From Thermodesulfobacteriota bacterium (GTDB taxonomy: Bacteria; Desulfobacterota_D; UBA1144; Nemesobacterales; UBA2774): a DNA stretch of 64,000 bases. The position numbers were made by a program, and so were the translations under genes. This document shows, piece after piece, positions 35,055-43,787 of this stretch. The notes below the pieces were generated by a model, which ran no database searches, was not told where the DNA came from, and saw nothing but the letters and a program-made list of their open reading frames with translations. Location of the stretch: positions 361,391 to 425,390 of the forward strand of contig DAOKYU010000002.1 of the NCBI GenBank assembly GCA_035325995.1, written 5' to 3'. The first letter of the stretch is position 1, and each line of letters opens with the position of its first letter.

Positions 35055-36632
35055 ATGGAATCAATATTTAGCGGGAACCTGTCACTCATATTGTTCTTCC
35101 CCCTGGTAGGCATCCCCCTGGTTTTGCTGCTTTCGTACGCCGGCAAGGACCAGGAGAAGATGAAGATCGGGGCGCTCGTCGTCGCGGTAATCGAGTTCCT
35201 CATTTCGATCCCGCTTTTCACCAATTTCGAGCTCGGGTTCGCCGGGATGCAGTTCGAGACGAAGATTCCGTGGCTTACGGGGCTCGGGGTGAGCTATCAC
35301 GTAGGCATAGACGGCATAAGCATACTCCTGGTCATGCTGACGACGTTCCTGATGCCTATAACGCTGCTCAGCACCTGGAATTCGATACACAAGGGCATGA
35401 GGGAGTTCCTCGTGCTTATGCTTTTTCTCGAAACTGCCCTTTTGGGGACGTTCGTCGCCCTCGATATGATCCTTTTCTTCGTGTTCTGGGAGGCGGTCCT
35501 CATACCGATGTATTTTATCATCGGCATATGGGGGACGGACAGGCGCATTTACGCCGCGCTCAAGTTCTTCCTTTACACGGCGTTCGGAAGCGCGCTGATG
35601 CTCATTGCTATCTTTTACCTCTATTACCTTCACATACAGCAGTTCGGCTTCCCGTCGATGGACGCGCTCGACTTTTACAAGCTCAAAATACCGTTCAGCG
35701 GCATACTCAGCCCGCAGGGGCTGGCGTTCTTCGCCTTCTGCCTCGCCTTCGCGATAAAGGTGCCGATGTTCCCCGTGCATACGTGGCTGCCCGACGCGCA
35801 CGTCGAGGCCCCGACCGCGGGCAGCGTGATCCTGGCCGGTATCCTGCTGAAGATGGGTACGTACGGCTTCGTACGTTTCCTGATGCCGTTCTTCCCGGAC
35901 GCCGTCGAAGCGTATCTGCCGGTGCTGATAGTGCTCGCGCTTATAGGGATCATCTACGGCGCGATGGTAGCCTTCGCGCAGAAGGACTTGAAGAAATTAG
36001 TCGCCTATTCGAGCGTGAGCCACCTCGGCGTCGTGATGCTCGGTGTGTTCGTCCTTAACATGCAGGGCATGCAGGGCGGCATATACCAGATGGTGAACCA
36101 CGGTATTTCGACGGGAGCGCTCTTTATCCTGGTCGGGATGCTGTACGACAGGCGGCACACGAAGAAGATCGCCGAGTTCGGCGGCCTGGCGAAGGTGATG
36201 CCGCTCTTCGCGGCGTTCTTCCTGATTGCGACGCTGTCGTCTATAGGGCTCCCGCTCCTGAACGGTTTTGTCGGGGAGTTTCTCGTTCTCCTGGGCGCGT
36301 TCGAGTATAACTACAAGTACGCGGCCATAGGCACGACCGGCATAATCCTGGGCGCGGTTTACATGCTGTGGGCGTATCAGAAGGTGCTGCTCGGCCCGCT
36401 CGAAAACCCGGAGAACAAGAACCTCAAGGACGCGAGCGCGAGGGAGATAATCGTTCTTATCCCGTTAGCCGTCATGATGTTCGTGATGGGTATTTATCCC
36501 AAGCCCTTCCTCGAAAGGATGGAGCCTTCTGTCGAGGCGCTGCTGAGGGCGAAGTATCCGAATAGCGCCGTCGTCATACACCAAGACGAGCGCCCGCCCT
36601 CGGATCTACCTTATCAAGTATCTCACGAATAA
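35055..36632 (+). CDS. nuoM: NADH-quinone oxidoreductase subunit M
   Basis: A 525-residue proton-pumping Complex I subunit with about 14 membrane helices. Key family features are the Glu of FFVFWEAVLIPMYFI, the Lys of AFAIKVPMFPVHTWLPDAHVEAPTAGS and AQKDLKKLVAYSSVSHLG. No other nuo gene is in the window, although nuoM normally lies between nuoL and nuoN. The 3' end overlaps the convergent moxR gene by 59 bp. It may be a displaced or extra copy, or part of an Mrp-like or hydrogenase-linked complex encoded elsewhere. Confidence 0.9.
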   Translation: MESIFSGNLSLILFFPLVGIPLVLLLSYAGKDQEKMKIGALVVAVIEFLISIPLFTNFELGFAGMQFETKIPWLTGLGVSYHVGIDGISILLVMLTTFLMPITLLSTWNSIHKGMREFLVLMLFLETALLGTFVALDMILFFVFWEAVLIPMYFIIGIWGTDRRIYAALKFFLYTAFGSALMLIAIFYLYYLHIQQFGFPSMDALDFYKLKIPFSGILSPQGLAFFAFCLAFAIKVPMFPVHTWLPDAHVEAPTAGSVILAGILLKMGTYGFVRFLMPFFPDAVEAYLPVLIVLALIGIIYGAMVAFAQKDLKKLVAYSSVSHLGVVMLGVFVLNMQGMQGGIYQMVNHGISTGALFILVGMLYDRRHTKKIAEFGGLAKVMPLFAAFFLIATLSSIGLPLLNGFVGEFLVLLGAFEYNYKYAAIGTTGIILGAVYMLWAYQKVLLGPLENPENKNLKDASAREIIVLIPLAVMMFVMGIYPKPFLERMEPSVEALLRAKYPNSAVVIHQDERPPSDLPYQVSHE

Positions 36633-37599
36633 TATCTTCGGGCTTTATTCCCTCGGCCTCGGCCCTGAAGTTGAGGACTATCCTGTGTTTAAGGACCGGA
36701 CCGGCTATGGCGTCCACGTCTTCGGTGGAGGGTGTGAACCTCCCGTCGAGGACGGCGCGGGTTTTGCTGCCGAGTATGAGGTATTGGGAGGCCCTGGGCC
36801 CGACGCCCCACGAAACCCCCTGCCTTACGGCTTCGGGGGTGTTCGGGTCTTCGGGGCGGGTAGCCCTCGCGACCCGTACGGCGTAGGCCGCGACGTGGTC
36901 CGGGACGGGGACCCTGTGTATGAGCTCCTGGTATTCGAGGATCTTGTTCGAGTCGAGTATCTTCGAGAGAACGGGATTATACGTGCCCGTGGTCGTCTGG
37001 ACTATCTTCACCTCTTCTTCGTAGGACGGATAGGTGACGTCTATCTGGAACATGAACCTGTCGAGCTCTGCCTCGGGCAGCGGATAGGTGCCTTCCTGCT
37101 CTATCGGGTTCTGCGTCGCGAAGACGAGGAACGGCGAGGCTATGGGATACGTCTCACCGCCGACCGTAACGCGTTTTTCCTGCATCGCCTGAAGGAGCGC
37201 GGCCTGCGTTTTCGGGGACGCCCTGTTTATCTCGTCGGCGAGGAGGATGTTGCAGAATATCGGGCCGTGGATAAACCTGAAAAACCGTTTGTCGGATATC
37301 TGGTCCCTTTCGAGGACTTCCGAGCCGGTGATGTCGGAGGGCATGAGGTCGGGCGTGAACTGAACGCGGTTGAACTTCAGGCTGAGGACGTCGGAGAGGG
37401 TGCTCACGAGCAGGGTTTTCGCGAGTCCGGGGACGCCGACGAAGAGGGAGTGCCCGGAGGACATGAGCGAGATCAAGAGGAGGTCTACCACCTTTTCCTG
37501 CCCGACTATGACCTTGCCTATCTCGTTTACTATCTCGCCGCGTACGCGGGCTATCTCATTTACAGTTCCGGCGTCGTTTGTGTGTAATTCTTCGTTCAT
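36574..37599 (-). CDS. MoxR-family AAA+ ATPase
   Basis: A 341-residue ATPase with Walker A GVPGLAKTLL, Walker B LLADEINRASPKTQAALLQAM, and the family's FATQNPIEQEGTYPLPEAELDRF segment. MoxR proteins act with DUF58 and VWA proteins as metal-chelatase-like chaperones. Here it is last in an operon with the gluzincin and DUF4175-like genes, and its ATG overlaps the upstream stop (ATGA). The matching DUF58 and BatA genes are at 3.3-6.1 kb. Confidence 0.93.
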   Translation of the reverse strand: MNEELHTNDAGTVNEIARVRGEIVNEIGKVIVGQEKVVDLLLISLMSSGHSLFVGVPGLAKTLLVSTLSDVLSLKFNRVQFTPDLMPSDITGSEVLERDQISDKRFFRFIHGPIFCNILLADEINRASPKTQAALLQAMQEKRVTVGGETYPIASPFLVFATQNPIEQEGTYPLPEAELDRFMFQIDVTYPSYEEEVKIVQTTTGTYNPVLSKILDSNKILEYQELIHRVPVPDHVAAYAVRVARATRPEDPNTPEAVRQGVSWGVGPRASQYLILGSKTRAVLDGRFTPSTEDVDAIAGPVLKHRIVLNFRAEAEGIKPEDIIREILDKVDPRAGARLGV

Positions 37600-39209
37600 T
37601 TCTTCTGCTCCTGGTATCCGAGTATTGTAAGCATCCTGCCGTATTTTCCGGCCTCTTCCTTCCGTCCCTCGGCTTCGTATATGGTCTTGAGCGCCGAGTG
37701 AACGTGCGGGTCGAACGGGTTCACGTAGAGGGCCGCCGTGAACGATTCCTCGGCGCGGGCCGTGTTGCCCTTGGCGAGGAATATGCGGCCTAGGACGAGG
37801 TTTACGTCTATCTCGTCGGGGTAGAGCTCGGAAAGGGGCTCCATCGCGGCGAGGGCCTTGTCCTGCTCGCCCCGGCGGCTCAGGGCCGTGGCCATGCGCG
37901 TCGATATGACGAGCGAGCCGGGGTCGAACGTGAGGGCCTTGTCATATTCGTACACTGCCGCTTTCAGCCTCCCTCTTTCGCCGAGAAGGTCGCCGAGGCG
38001 GGTGTGGTTGCGCGCCTTCCTGTCGTCGATGTCGACGAGGTCTTCGCTGCCGTCGGGCTCTTCCTCGCCGTCCTTCATTATTCTGACGCCTTTTACCTGG
38101 AGGCCGGGGAGCTTCTCGCGGAGGTTCTTCTTTTCGAGGTCGGCCCGCCACGAGGTCATGAAGTCGCCGAACGGAAGCCCGGTGACTTCTTCTATCGCGG
38201 ACTCGTAGTCGTCGCGTCTTCTCATCGAGTCGAGGAGGGCGACGAGGCCGTCGTTGCCCCATTTGTCGACGAGGAAGCCGACGCTCGTCCCGGCCTGGGC
38301 GAAGGCGAGCTGGGCCTCGCGGGCGCTGCTCAGCATGGCGAGCGACGGGTGCATCTTTTCTATCGGGACGAGGCTGTCGCGCTCGAGCGCGTCGGCGAGT
38401 ATGGTCTCGTAAAAGGGCGTCAGCACGTTACGCTTTTCTTTTCTCCAGCGGGTTTCCTCGAACTTGGCGATACCCTCGTGGAGCCAGACCGGGACCGTGT
38501 TCTCGCTCTTTAAGAATACGAGGTAGTGCGTATATTCGTGGGCGAGCGTGTCGGCCCAGGTGTATCCCTTGGGCAAGAGCCTCGGGGACAGGATCATTAT
38601 ACGGTTGAATTTGCATATGCCGACGACGCCCGTCGTCTCGACATTTTCGGGCGGGAGGGTCGAGGCGAGGGTGAAGCTTTCGAGGTCGGGATATATTTCG
38701 ATTATGACAGGCACCTCGGGGTAGGTTTCGAGGTCGAGGCCGATCTCGTAGCGCGCCTTTTCGAGCACGTCCCTGCCGAGCTCGGCGACGACGAGGTCTT
38801 TAGGGTGCGCGTACCTGATGATGAAGTTGTCGGAGGAGACTTCCTTCCAGCCGGGCCTGTTCCCGGACGCGTGGGCGATGAAGCCCATGAATCCCTGTCC
38901 CTTATCTTCGTTTTTCGAATTTTCGAGCACCATGCCGGCGTACTCGCCCGCCTTTTCGTAATCGCCCCTGTAGAACTCCACGATGGCATTCAAATACCAG
39001 GCTTCGAGCTTCTTGTCCTCGGTGTCGGCGGCGCGGAGGAGGTCGTCGGCCTTTTGCGAGGCCTCGTCTATCTTCCATTTCTTGATGTCGTCCTCCGCGG
39101 ATTGCAGGAGGGACGGCTGTTCGGGAGCGGGCTCCGCCAGCGCGGCCGTGTGAGCCGCGGCGGAAAGGAGGAGCGCGAGCGCCGTTACGAGTATTGAGCG
39201 GGGCTTCAT
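37596..39209 (-). CDS. Secreted gluzincin peptidase (peptidase MA-like) with TPR repeats
   Basis: A 537-residue protein with a signal peptide (ILVTALALLLSAAAHTAALA), an N-terminal helical repeat region and a zinc-protease core. The core motif is HEYTH (H224, E225, H228) with the third ligand region LHEGIAKFEE about 17 residues later. C-terminal TPR repeats follow (about 400-530). It probably works in the periplasm. It overlaps both neighbours by four bases, which ties it to the MoxR/DUF4175 system. The substrate is unknown. Confidence 0.82.
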   Translation of the reverse strand: MKPRSILVTALALLLSAAAHTAALAEPAPEQPSLLQSAEDDIKKWKIDEASQKADDLLRAADTEDKKLEAWYLNAIVEFYRGDYEKAGEYAGMVLENSKNEDKGQGFMGFIAHASGNRPGWKEVSSDNFIIRYAHPKDLVVAELGRDVLEKARYEIGLDLETYPEVPVIIEIYPDLESFTLASTLPPENVETTGVVGICKFNRIMILSPRLLPKGYTWADTLAHEYTHYLVFLKSENTVPVWLHEGIAKFEETRWRKEKRNVLTPFYETILADALERDSLVPIEKMHPSLAMLSSAREAQLAFAQAGTSVGFLVDKWGNDGLVALLDSMRRRDDYESAIEEVTGLPFGDFMTSWRADLEKKNLREKLPGLQVKGVRIMKDGEEEPDGSEDLVDIDDRKARNHTRLGDLLGERGRLKAAVYEYDKALTFDPGSLVISTRMATALSRRGEQDKALAAMEPLSELYPDEIDVNLVLGRIFLAKGNTARAEESFTAALYVNPFDPHVHSALKTIYEAEGRKEEAGKYGRMLTILGYQEQKK

Positions 39210-42200
39210 TTTATTATCCTGTCGTAGTATTTCCTGTTGAGCTCCCCGTATCCCTCGGGAGAGCCGCTTTTCATCGCCTCGATGATCCTTTCCTTAAACG
39301 CCTTTCCGACCTCGGAATCGTCCGCCGCCGGTATCTCGACATAGCGCGTGTCCATGCCCTGCGAGCCCGCAGCCTGCCGCTGGCCGAGCACCATGGGCAC
39401 GGGCTGGCCGTTGCCGCGCGCGCTGGCCTGCATTTTCTGGAGGAGCCCCTCGGCCTCCTCGCGGGCGCTCTTGAGCGACTTTACGGCCTCGTCCTGGTTG
39501 GAAATGGCCTTGGATATTTCGTTTGCGTCCAGGCTGTCCGAAGCCTTGCCCATGAAGTTCTCGGCGTCGCTTACCTTGCCGCCGATCCCGGGGCTGAGAG
39601 GGAGGTCCCTGGACATTTCGCTTATCTCGCTTCCGAGCGCGCCGGCGTCCTTTCTTATCTCGTCCTGTCTTTCGGCCATGCCGGCGGACTCGGGCCTCTG
39701 CTGGTTCGATTTAAGGAATTCTTCGAGATCTTTAACTATTTCGCCCGAGAGCCGGTTCGAGTTGGAAAGCTCCCGGCGGCCGGCCCTCAAATTACCGACG
39801 CCGGCGTCTCCGAGGTCGAGGAGGTTGTCGGACGTCTGCCTGAGCGCCCGGGCGTTCTTGAGCGATTCGTTTATGTCCATGGATTCGAGCCAGTTCCTGA
39901 GCTCCTCGGCCTTCTGGATGCCGGTGTCGAGGAGGTAGCCGCCGTCGGGGGAAGTCTCGGCGCGCGCGCCGCCCGTGATCCTGGCCTTCGCTTCCATGAG
40001 GTTCTTTTTTATCTCTGCTACTTTCTCTTTCTGCTTGTCTATGAAGTCCCGGAGGCTCCTGCTTTGGGACCCCTGGTCTTCGAGAAGGGATTTCTTCATC
40101 TCTTCGGTGGATTGTTTGACCGCTTCCTGCTCGCGCTCGAGGCCGCCGATTTTGGATATGATTTCGTTCAGTCTCGTCATGTCCTGTGACATCTGCGACG
40201 AGCCGAAGGACTGGAGCCCGCTTTCGAGCGAGGCAACCATGTTCTGGAGGGTTTGTTCGAGCTGGGCAAGCGCCGAGAGTGCCCCGTCGATGTCGCTGCT
40301 CTCCATCATCTTCCTGAGCTCGTCGAGCTTTTGTTTCATGTCCATGGACTTGAACGCGTCTTCGTTTAAAAAGCCCTCGCGGACGTCGCCGTTCATCCCG
40401 GCCATCTTCCGGGCGAGCTCGGACATCTTGCCTTCGAGCTCGCGGAGCTTGTTTTCTATCTCGGCGCGGAGCGCCTCGTCGCCCGTCTCGCCGAGCTTCG
40501 CGAGCATCTCGGACAGCTCGCCGTATTCGGACAGGAGCTCCCTGCCCGACAGGAGCGATTCGCGGAGCCTTTCGCTCTTGAGCATGGAGTCGAGGTAGAG
40601 TATGTCTTCCTCGAATTCGGTGATCTCCCTGTCCATCAGGCGGCCGAGACGGGCCGTGTCTATGACGTCGAAGGATTCGAGGAGCGAGCGGCGCTCGGAA
40701 AGGAGGTCGTCTATCCTGACGTCCATGTTGGCCAGGGCGAGGAACTGCGTGTAGTCGGAGTGGTTGTCCTCCTTCATGCCTTCGAGTATTCCCTTTAGCG
40801 TCGCGGACGCGCCTTCGACGCCGGAAGTGATCCGGGCCTGCGCTTTTAGCGCGTTTTCTGCCGGCTGCCCCCCGGAAGTGAGAGATTCTTTGTACGTATC
40901 GACGGCGTCGATCTCGTCGCCGAGGACGCCTATTAATTCTTCCATGAGCTTCCCGGTTTCGGCCACGACCTCGCGGTGCTTCTGTTTTTCGTCGGAGAGC
41001 TTTACGGTTACGGCGTTCGATACGCCGGGCTTGGGGCCCGAGACGGAGTCGTTGTCGTAGGCCTCGACCCTTAGCTTTATCGTGCCGCCGGGGCCGAAGT
41101 CGACGCTTCCGGTGTCGAAGACGTAGGCGTCGTTGTGGGATGTGCGGCCGCCGGGGGCCTTGCCGATGAGCCTGCCGGACTTGCCCTCGCCGCCTTCCCA
41201 CGCGAGCCTGAATTCGGAGAGGCCGAAGTCGTCGTCGGCTTCGTAGAGTATCTCTATCCGCCCCGAGGAGCCGGCCTCGACAGTCTCGCCGCCGGGGGTG
41301 GTTATGGCGACCCGGGGCGGGGCGTCTTCCCCGGCCGTTATGGAGAAGGGCTCCGAGGCGTAGTCTCTCGAAGATTCGACTATCCTGTAGCTCCCGTCGC
41401 CGAGGACAGTGAAGGAGGCGCTTATCCTCCCGTCCTTTACGGATACGGGGAAGGACGAGCCGTTTTCGAGCGCGAGCCGTCCGCCGGAGAACCTCCCCAG
41501 GGGGCGCGCCGAGAATGTGACCTTCGTACCCTTGAGGGCCTTTACGTCGCCGCTCCCGCCCGAGAGTTTTTCCCGAGGGAGCTTCGTGTAAGCCGGGTAG
41601 TCGAGCGTGAGCTCTATATCGGCGAGGCCGAGCCTCCGGGAGCTTTCGCCGGGGTAGAGCTCGGAGCCGAGGAGGAACGACCTGAAACCCTCGGGCGCAA
41701 TAAACAGGACGAGGGCCGCGACGAGCGCGGACGCCGCGAGGGGAGCGGCGTACCGCTTCAGCCTCTTTCCCGTATATATGGAAGAGATGTCCCCCGTTTC
41801 GAGCCTCTTCGCGGCGTAGTCTATGTGGGCCGAGGCGAGCTCGCGGGACCCGTATGCGGAGGCGCTGTCTCCGGTGCTCTTGCCGAGCTCGACCGCGCTG
41901 AGCGTGTCTTCGCCGAGGCCCGGGGAGAGGCTGTCGAGATTCGAAAGGACGTCGTCCCCGCGCTTATTGTAAAACGGGAGAAAAATAAGGAAGTAAGCCC
42001 CCGTGGCGGCGGCCGCCACGACGAGTATCTTGAGCGCCGAGTAGTAAACCGGGTTTTCGGAGACGAGCGACAGGAGCCCCGCCGCGGAGAGGGCCGCTAG
42101 CAGCACGACAGCCGTGCCGGCGAGCCCTTTCAGGAGAAGAAAGCTCTTTCTTTTCCTGCCGAGTATCTTTAGGAGCGAGCCTAGTTTTTCCCGAGAATCT

Positions 42201-42211
42201 TCACTCCGCAT
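39206..42211 (-). CDS. DUF4175-like large membrane coiled-coil protein
   Basis: A 1001-residue protein. Two adjacent helices (about 22-41 and 45-63) and a third (about 152-171) are followed by an Ig-like or beta-rich region (to about 420) and then very long Glu/Lys/Leu/Met-rich coiled coils to the C-terminus. This layout matches DUF4175 proteins of BatA/MoxR loci. It is the first gene of a three-gene operon with four-base overlaps. It is presumably an envelope scaffold acted on by the MoxR ATPase; that is inference. Confidence 0.78.
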   Translation of the reverse strand: MRSEDSREKLGSLLKILGRKRKSFLLLKGLAGTAVVLLAALSAAGLLSLVSENPVYYSALKILVVAAAATGAYFLIFLPFYNKRGDDVLSNLDSLSPGLGEDTLSAVELGKSTGDSASAYGSRELASAHIDYAAKRLETGDISSIYTGKRLKRYAAPLAASALVAALVLFIAPEGFRSFLLGSELYPGESSRRLGLADIELTLDYPAYTKLPREKLSGGSGDVKALKGTKVTFSARPLGRFSGGRLALENGSSFPVSVKDGRISASFTVLGDGSYRIVESSRDYASEPFSITAGEDAPPRVAITTPGGETVEAGSSGRIEILYEADDDFGLSEFRLAWEGGEGKSGRLIGKAPGGRTSHNDAYVFDTGSVDFGPGGTIKLRVEAYDNDSVSGPKPGVSNAVTVKLSDEKQKHREVVAETGKLMEELIGVLGDEIDAVDTYKESLTSGGQPAENALKAQARITSGVEGASATLKGILEGMKEDNHSDYTQFLALANMDVRIDDLLSERRSLLESFDVIDTARLGRLMDREITEFEEDILYLDSMLKSERLRESLLSGRELLSEYGELSEMLAKLGETGDEALRAEIENKLRELEGKMSELARKMAGMNGDVREGFLNEDAFKSMDMKQKLDELRKMMESSDIDGALSALAQLEQTLQNMVASLESGLQSFGSSQMSQDMTRLNEIISKIGGLEREQEAVKQSTEEMKKSLLEDQGSQSRSLRDFIDKQKEKVAEIKKNLMEAKARITGGARAETSPDGGYLLDTGIQKAEELRNWLESMDINESLKNARALRQTSDNLLDLGDAGVGNLRAGRRELSNSNRLSGEIVKDLEEFLKSNQQRPESAGMAERQDEIRKDAGALGSEISEMSRDLPLSPGIGGKVSDAENFMGKASDSLDANEISKAISNQDEAVKSLKSAREEAEGLLQKMQASARGNGQPVPMVLGQRQAAGSQGMDTRYVEIPAADDSEVGKAFKERIIEAMKSGSPEGYGELNRKYYDRIIK

Positions 42212-42312
42212 GGATTTAAAAGGTTACCCCACACATACCCCCAAAGAAAGTTGGTAGGTGGAATTTACTATGCTATCCTAATCGGTCGCCGAAAAAACGG
42301 ATACAATTAATC

Positions 42313-42741
42313 ATGGGATACAGGAAGCTTCTGACGAAGAGAATGGATTTTTCCGCGTCTCACCGGTATTGGAACCCGGAGTGGAGCGAGGAGAAGAATA
42401 GAGAGGTGTTCGGAAAATCCGCGAGCCCCCACGGACACGGGCACAATTACGCCCTGGAGCTTACGGTGGAGGGGGAGGCGGACCCGGAAACGGGGATGAT
42501 CATCAACCTTTACGACCTCAAGAAGATAATGAAGGAAGTGCTCGAAGACTTCGACCACAAGCATTTAAACGAGGACAACCCGCATTTCATAACGCTCGTG
42601 CCGACGACGGAAAACATCGCCCGCGTCCTCTGGGACGGTTTTAAGGAGAAGATACCGGGGGACGAGAGGTGCCGGCTTTACAGGGTAAGGCTCTACGAGA
42701 CCCGGGACATGTACGTCGATTACTGGAGGGACGAGGACTGA
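42313..42741 (+). CDS. 6-pyruvoyltetrahydropterin synthase (PTPS) homolog A, catalytic Cys replaced by Ser
   Basis: A 142-residue PTPS/QueD-fold protein. Zinc ligands are H17 (SASHR) and H42/H44 (HGHGHNY). The sequence is close to the eukaryotic-type PTPS in VFGK-x-ASP and DHKHLNED. The catalytic Cys of the FGKC motif is Ser here (S36, codon TCC at 42418-42420), while the Asp-His pair (D81-H82) and the pterin-anchor Glu region (YET, E129) remain. Its stop overlaps the start of a second PTPS homolog (TGATG). FolE follows and makes the substrate 7,8-dihydroneopterin triphosphate. Confidence 0.88.
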   Translation: MGYRKLLTKRMDFSASHRYWNPEWSEEKNREVFGKSASPHGHGHNYALELTVEGEADPETGMIINLYDLKKIMKEVLEDFDHKHLNEDNPHFITLVPTTENIARVLWDGFKEKIPGDERCRLYRVRLYETRDMYVDYWRDED

Positions 42742-43169
42742 TGGAGCATGTGACGGTAACGAAAACTTACCGTTTTTCCGCGGGGCACAGGCTGGCGATA
42801 AGGGGCCTTACGGACGAGGAGAATTTCAGGATTTTCGACACGTGCTCGAACCCCCGGGGACACGGGCACGATTATTACCTGGAGGTGAAGGCCGGCGGCG
42901 GGATCGACCCCGTGACCGGAGTCGCCGTCCCGGAAAGCACGCTCGACGAGGCCGTTCTGCCCGTGATAGAAGAGCTCGACTACAAGCGCCTCGACATCGA
43001 GGTCCCCTATTTTTCCGACAATCAGCCCACAGGCGAGAACATCGCGGAGTATATATGGAAGCGGCTCAGGGCCGGGCTCGGGAAGAGTCTCGTTCACATA
43101 AGGCTGAGCGAGACGGCGACGAGCTATTTCGAGCTTTACGAGGAGGAGACATATCCTTATGAGCGTTGA
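42741..43169 (+). CDS. PTPS homolog B, catalytic His replaced by Tyr
   Basis: A second 142-residue PTPS-fold protein. It keeps the zinc ligands H16 and H41/H43, and the catalytic Cys (C35 in FDTCSNPRGHGH). The Asp-His dyad reads LDYKRLD, so the His is Tyr81. Glu124 (LSETATSYFE) is kept. The active-site losses are the mirror image of those in homolog A. The gene overlaps homolog A by one base pair at TGATG and folE by 11 bp, so all three should be made together. Confidence 0.86.
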   Translation: MEHVTVTKTYRFSAGHRLAIRGLTDEENFRIFDTCSNPRGHGHDYYLEVKAGGGIDPVTGVAVPESTLDEAVLPVIEELDYKRLDIEVPYFSDNQPTGENIAEYIWKRLRAGLGKSLVHIRLSETATSYFELYEEETYPYER

Positions 43170-43713
43170 AACTGCAATAAGGGAGATATTGATCAAAATC
43201 GGGGAAGACCCGGACAGGGAAGGGCTCAGGGACACGCCGGACCGGATGGCGAGGATGTTCGGGGAGCTTACGGCAGGGTATGCGGCTTCGCCCGAGGAGA
43301 TAATAAGGGAAGCGCTTTTTCACATTAAATACGACGAGATGGTTGTCGTGAAGGACATCGAGTTTTACAGCCTCTGCGAGCATCACATGCTGCCGTTCTT
43401 CGGGAACTGCAGCGTGGGGTATATCCCCAACGGGAAGATCGTCGGCCTCAGCAAGATACCGAGGATCGTGGAGGTGTTTTCGAGGAGGCTCCAGGTGCAG
43501 GAGAGGATGACGGCGCAGATAGCCGATTTCCTCATGGACGAGCTCCATCCGCTGGGCGTGGCCGTCGTGGCCGAGGCCAAGCACCTGTGCATGGCGATGA
43601 GGGGCATAATGAAGGCCGACGCGAGCATGCTGACGAGCTCGATGAGGGGGGCGTTCAAGAAGGACGAGAGGACGAGGGCCGAGTTCCTGAGCTTTATAGG
43701 CAAAAAGGCCTGA
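43159..43713 (+). CDS. folE: GTP cyclohydrolase I
   Basis: A 184-residue type IA enzyme converting GTP to 7,8-dihydroneopterin triphosphate. The zinc and catalytic residues are in SLCEHHMLPFFGNCSVGYIP and AEAKHLCMAMRG. The end is the conserved EFLSFI. It overlaps the PTPS homolog B gene, and together they form a pterin operon leading to folate, queuosine or tetrahydropterin. Confidence 0.95.
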   Translation: MSVETAIREILIKIGEDPDREGLRDTPDRMARMFGELTAGYAASPEEIIREALFHIKYDEMVVVKDIEFYSLCEHHMLPFFGNCSVGYIPNGKIVGLSKIPRIVEVFSRRLQVQERMTAQIADFLMDELHPLGVAVVAEAKHLCMAMRGIMKADASMLTSSMRGAFKKDERTRAEFLSFIGKKA

Positions 43714-43787
43714 CGGTATGGAATAGCAATAATTTCGAGTTCGTATATAATTAAGGGTCTAAACCCGGAGTGTGTGCAGGTAACGAG

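Noticed and set aside
39792..41201. 469-codon minus-strand frame inside the DUF4175-like gene
   Set aside because: Same strand, shifted frame of the coiled-coil gene; Arg-rich low-complexity translation with no start context.
42212..42312. preQ1-type riboswitch before the PTPS pair
   Set aside because: No H-type pseudoknot or conserved aptamer bases could be drawn from the 100-bp leader.
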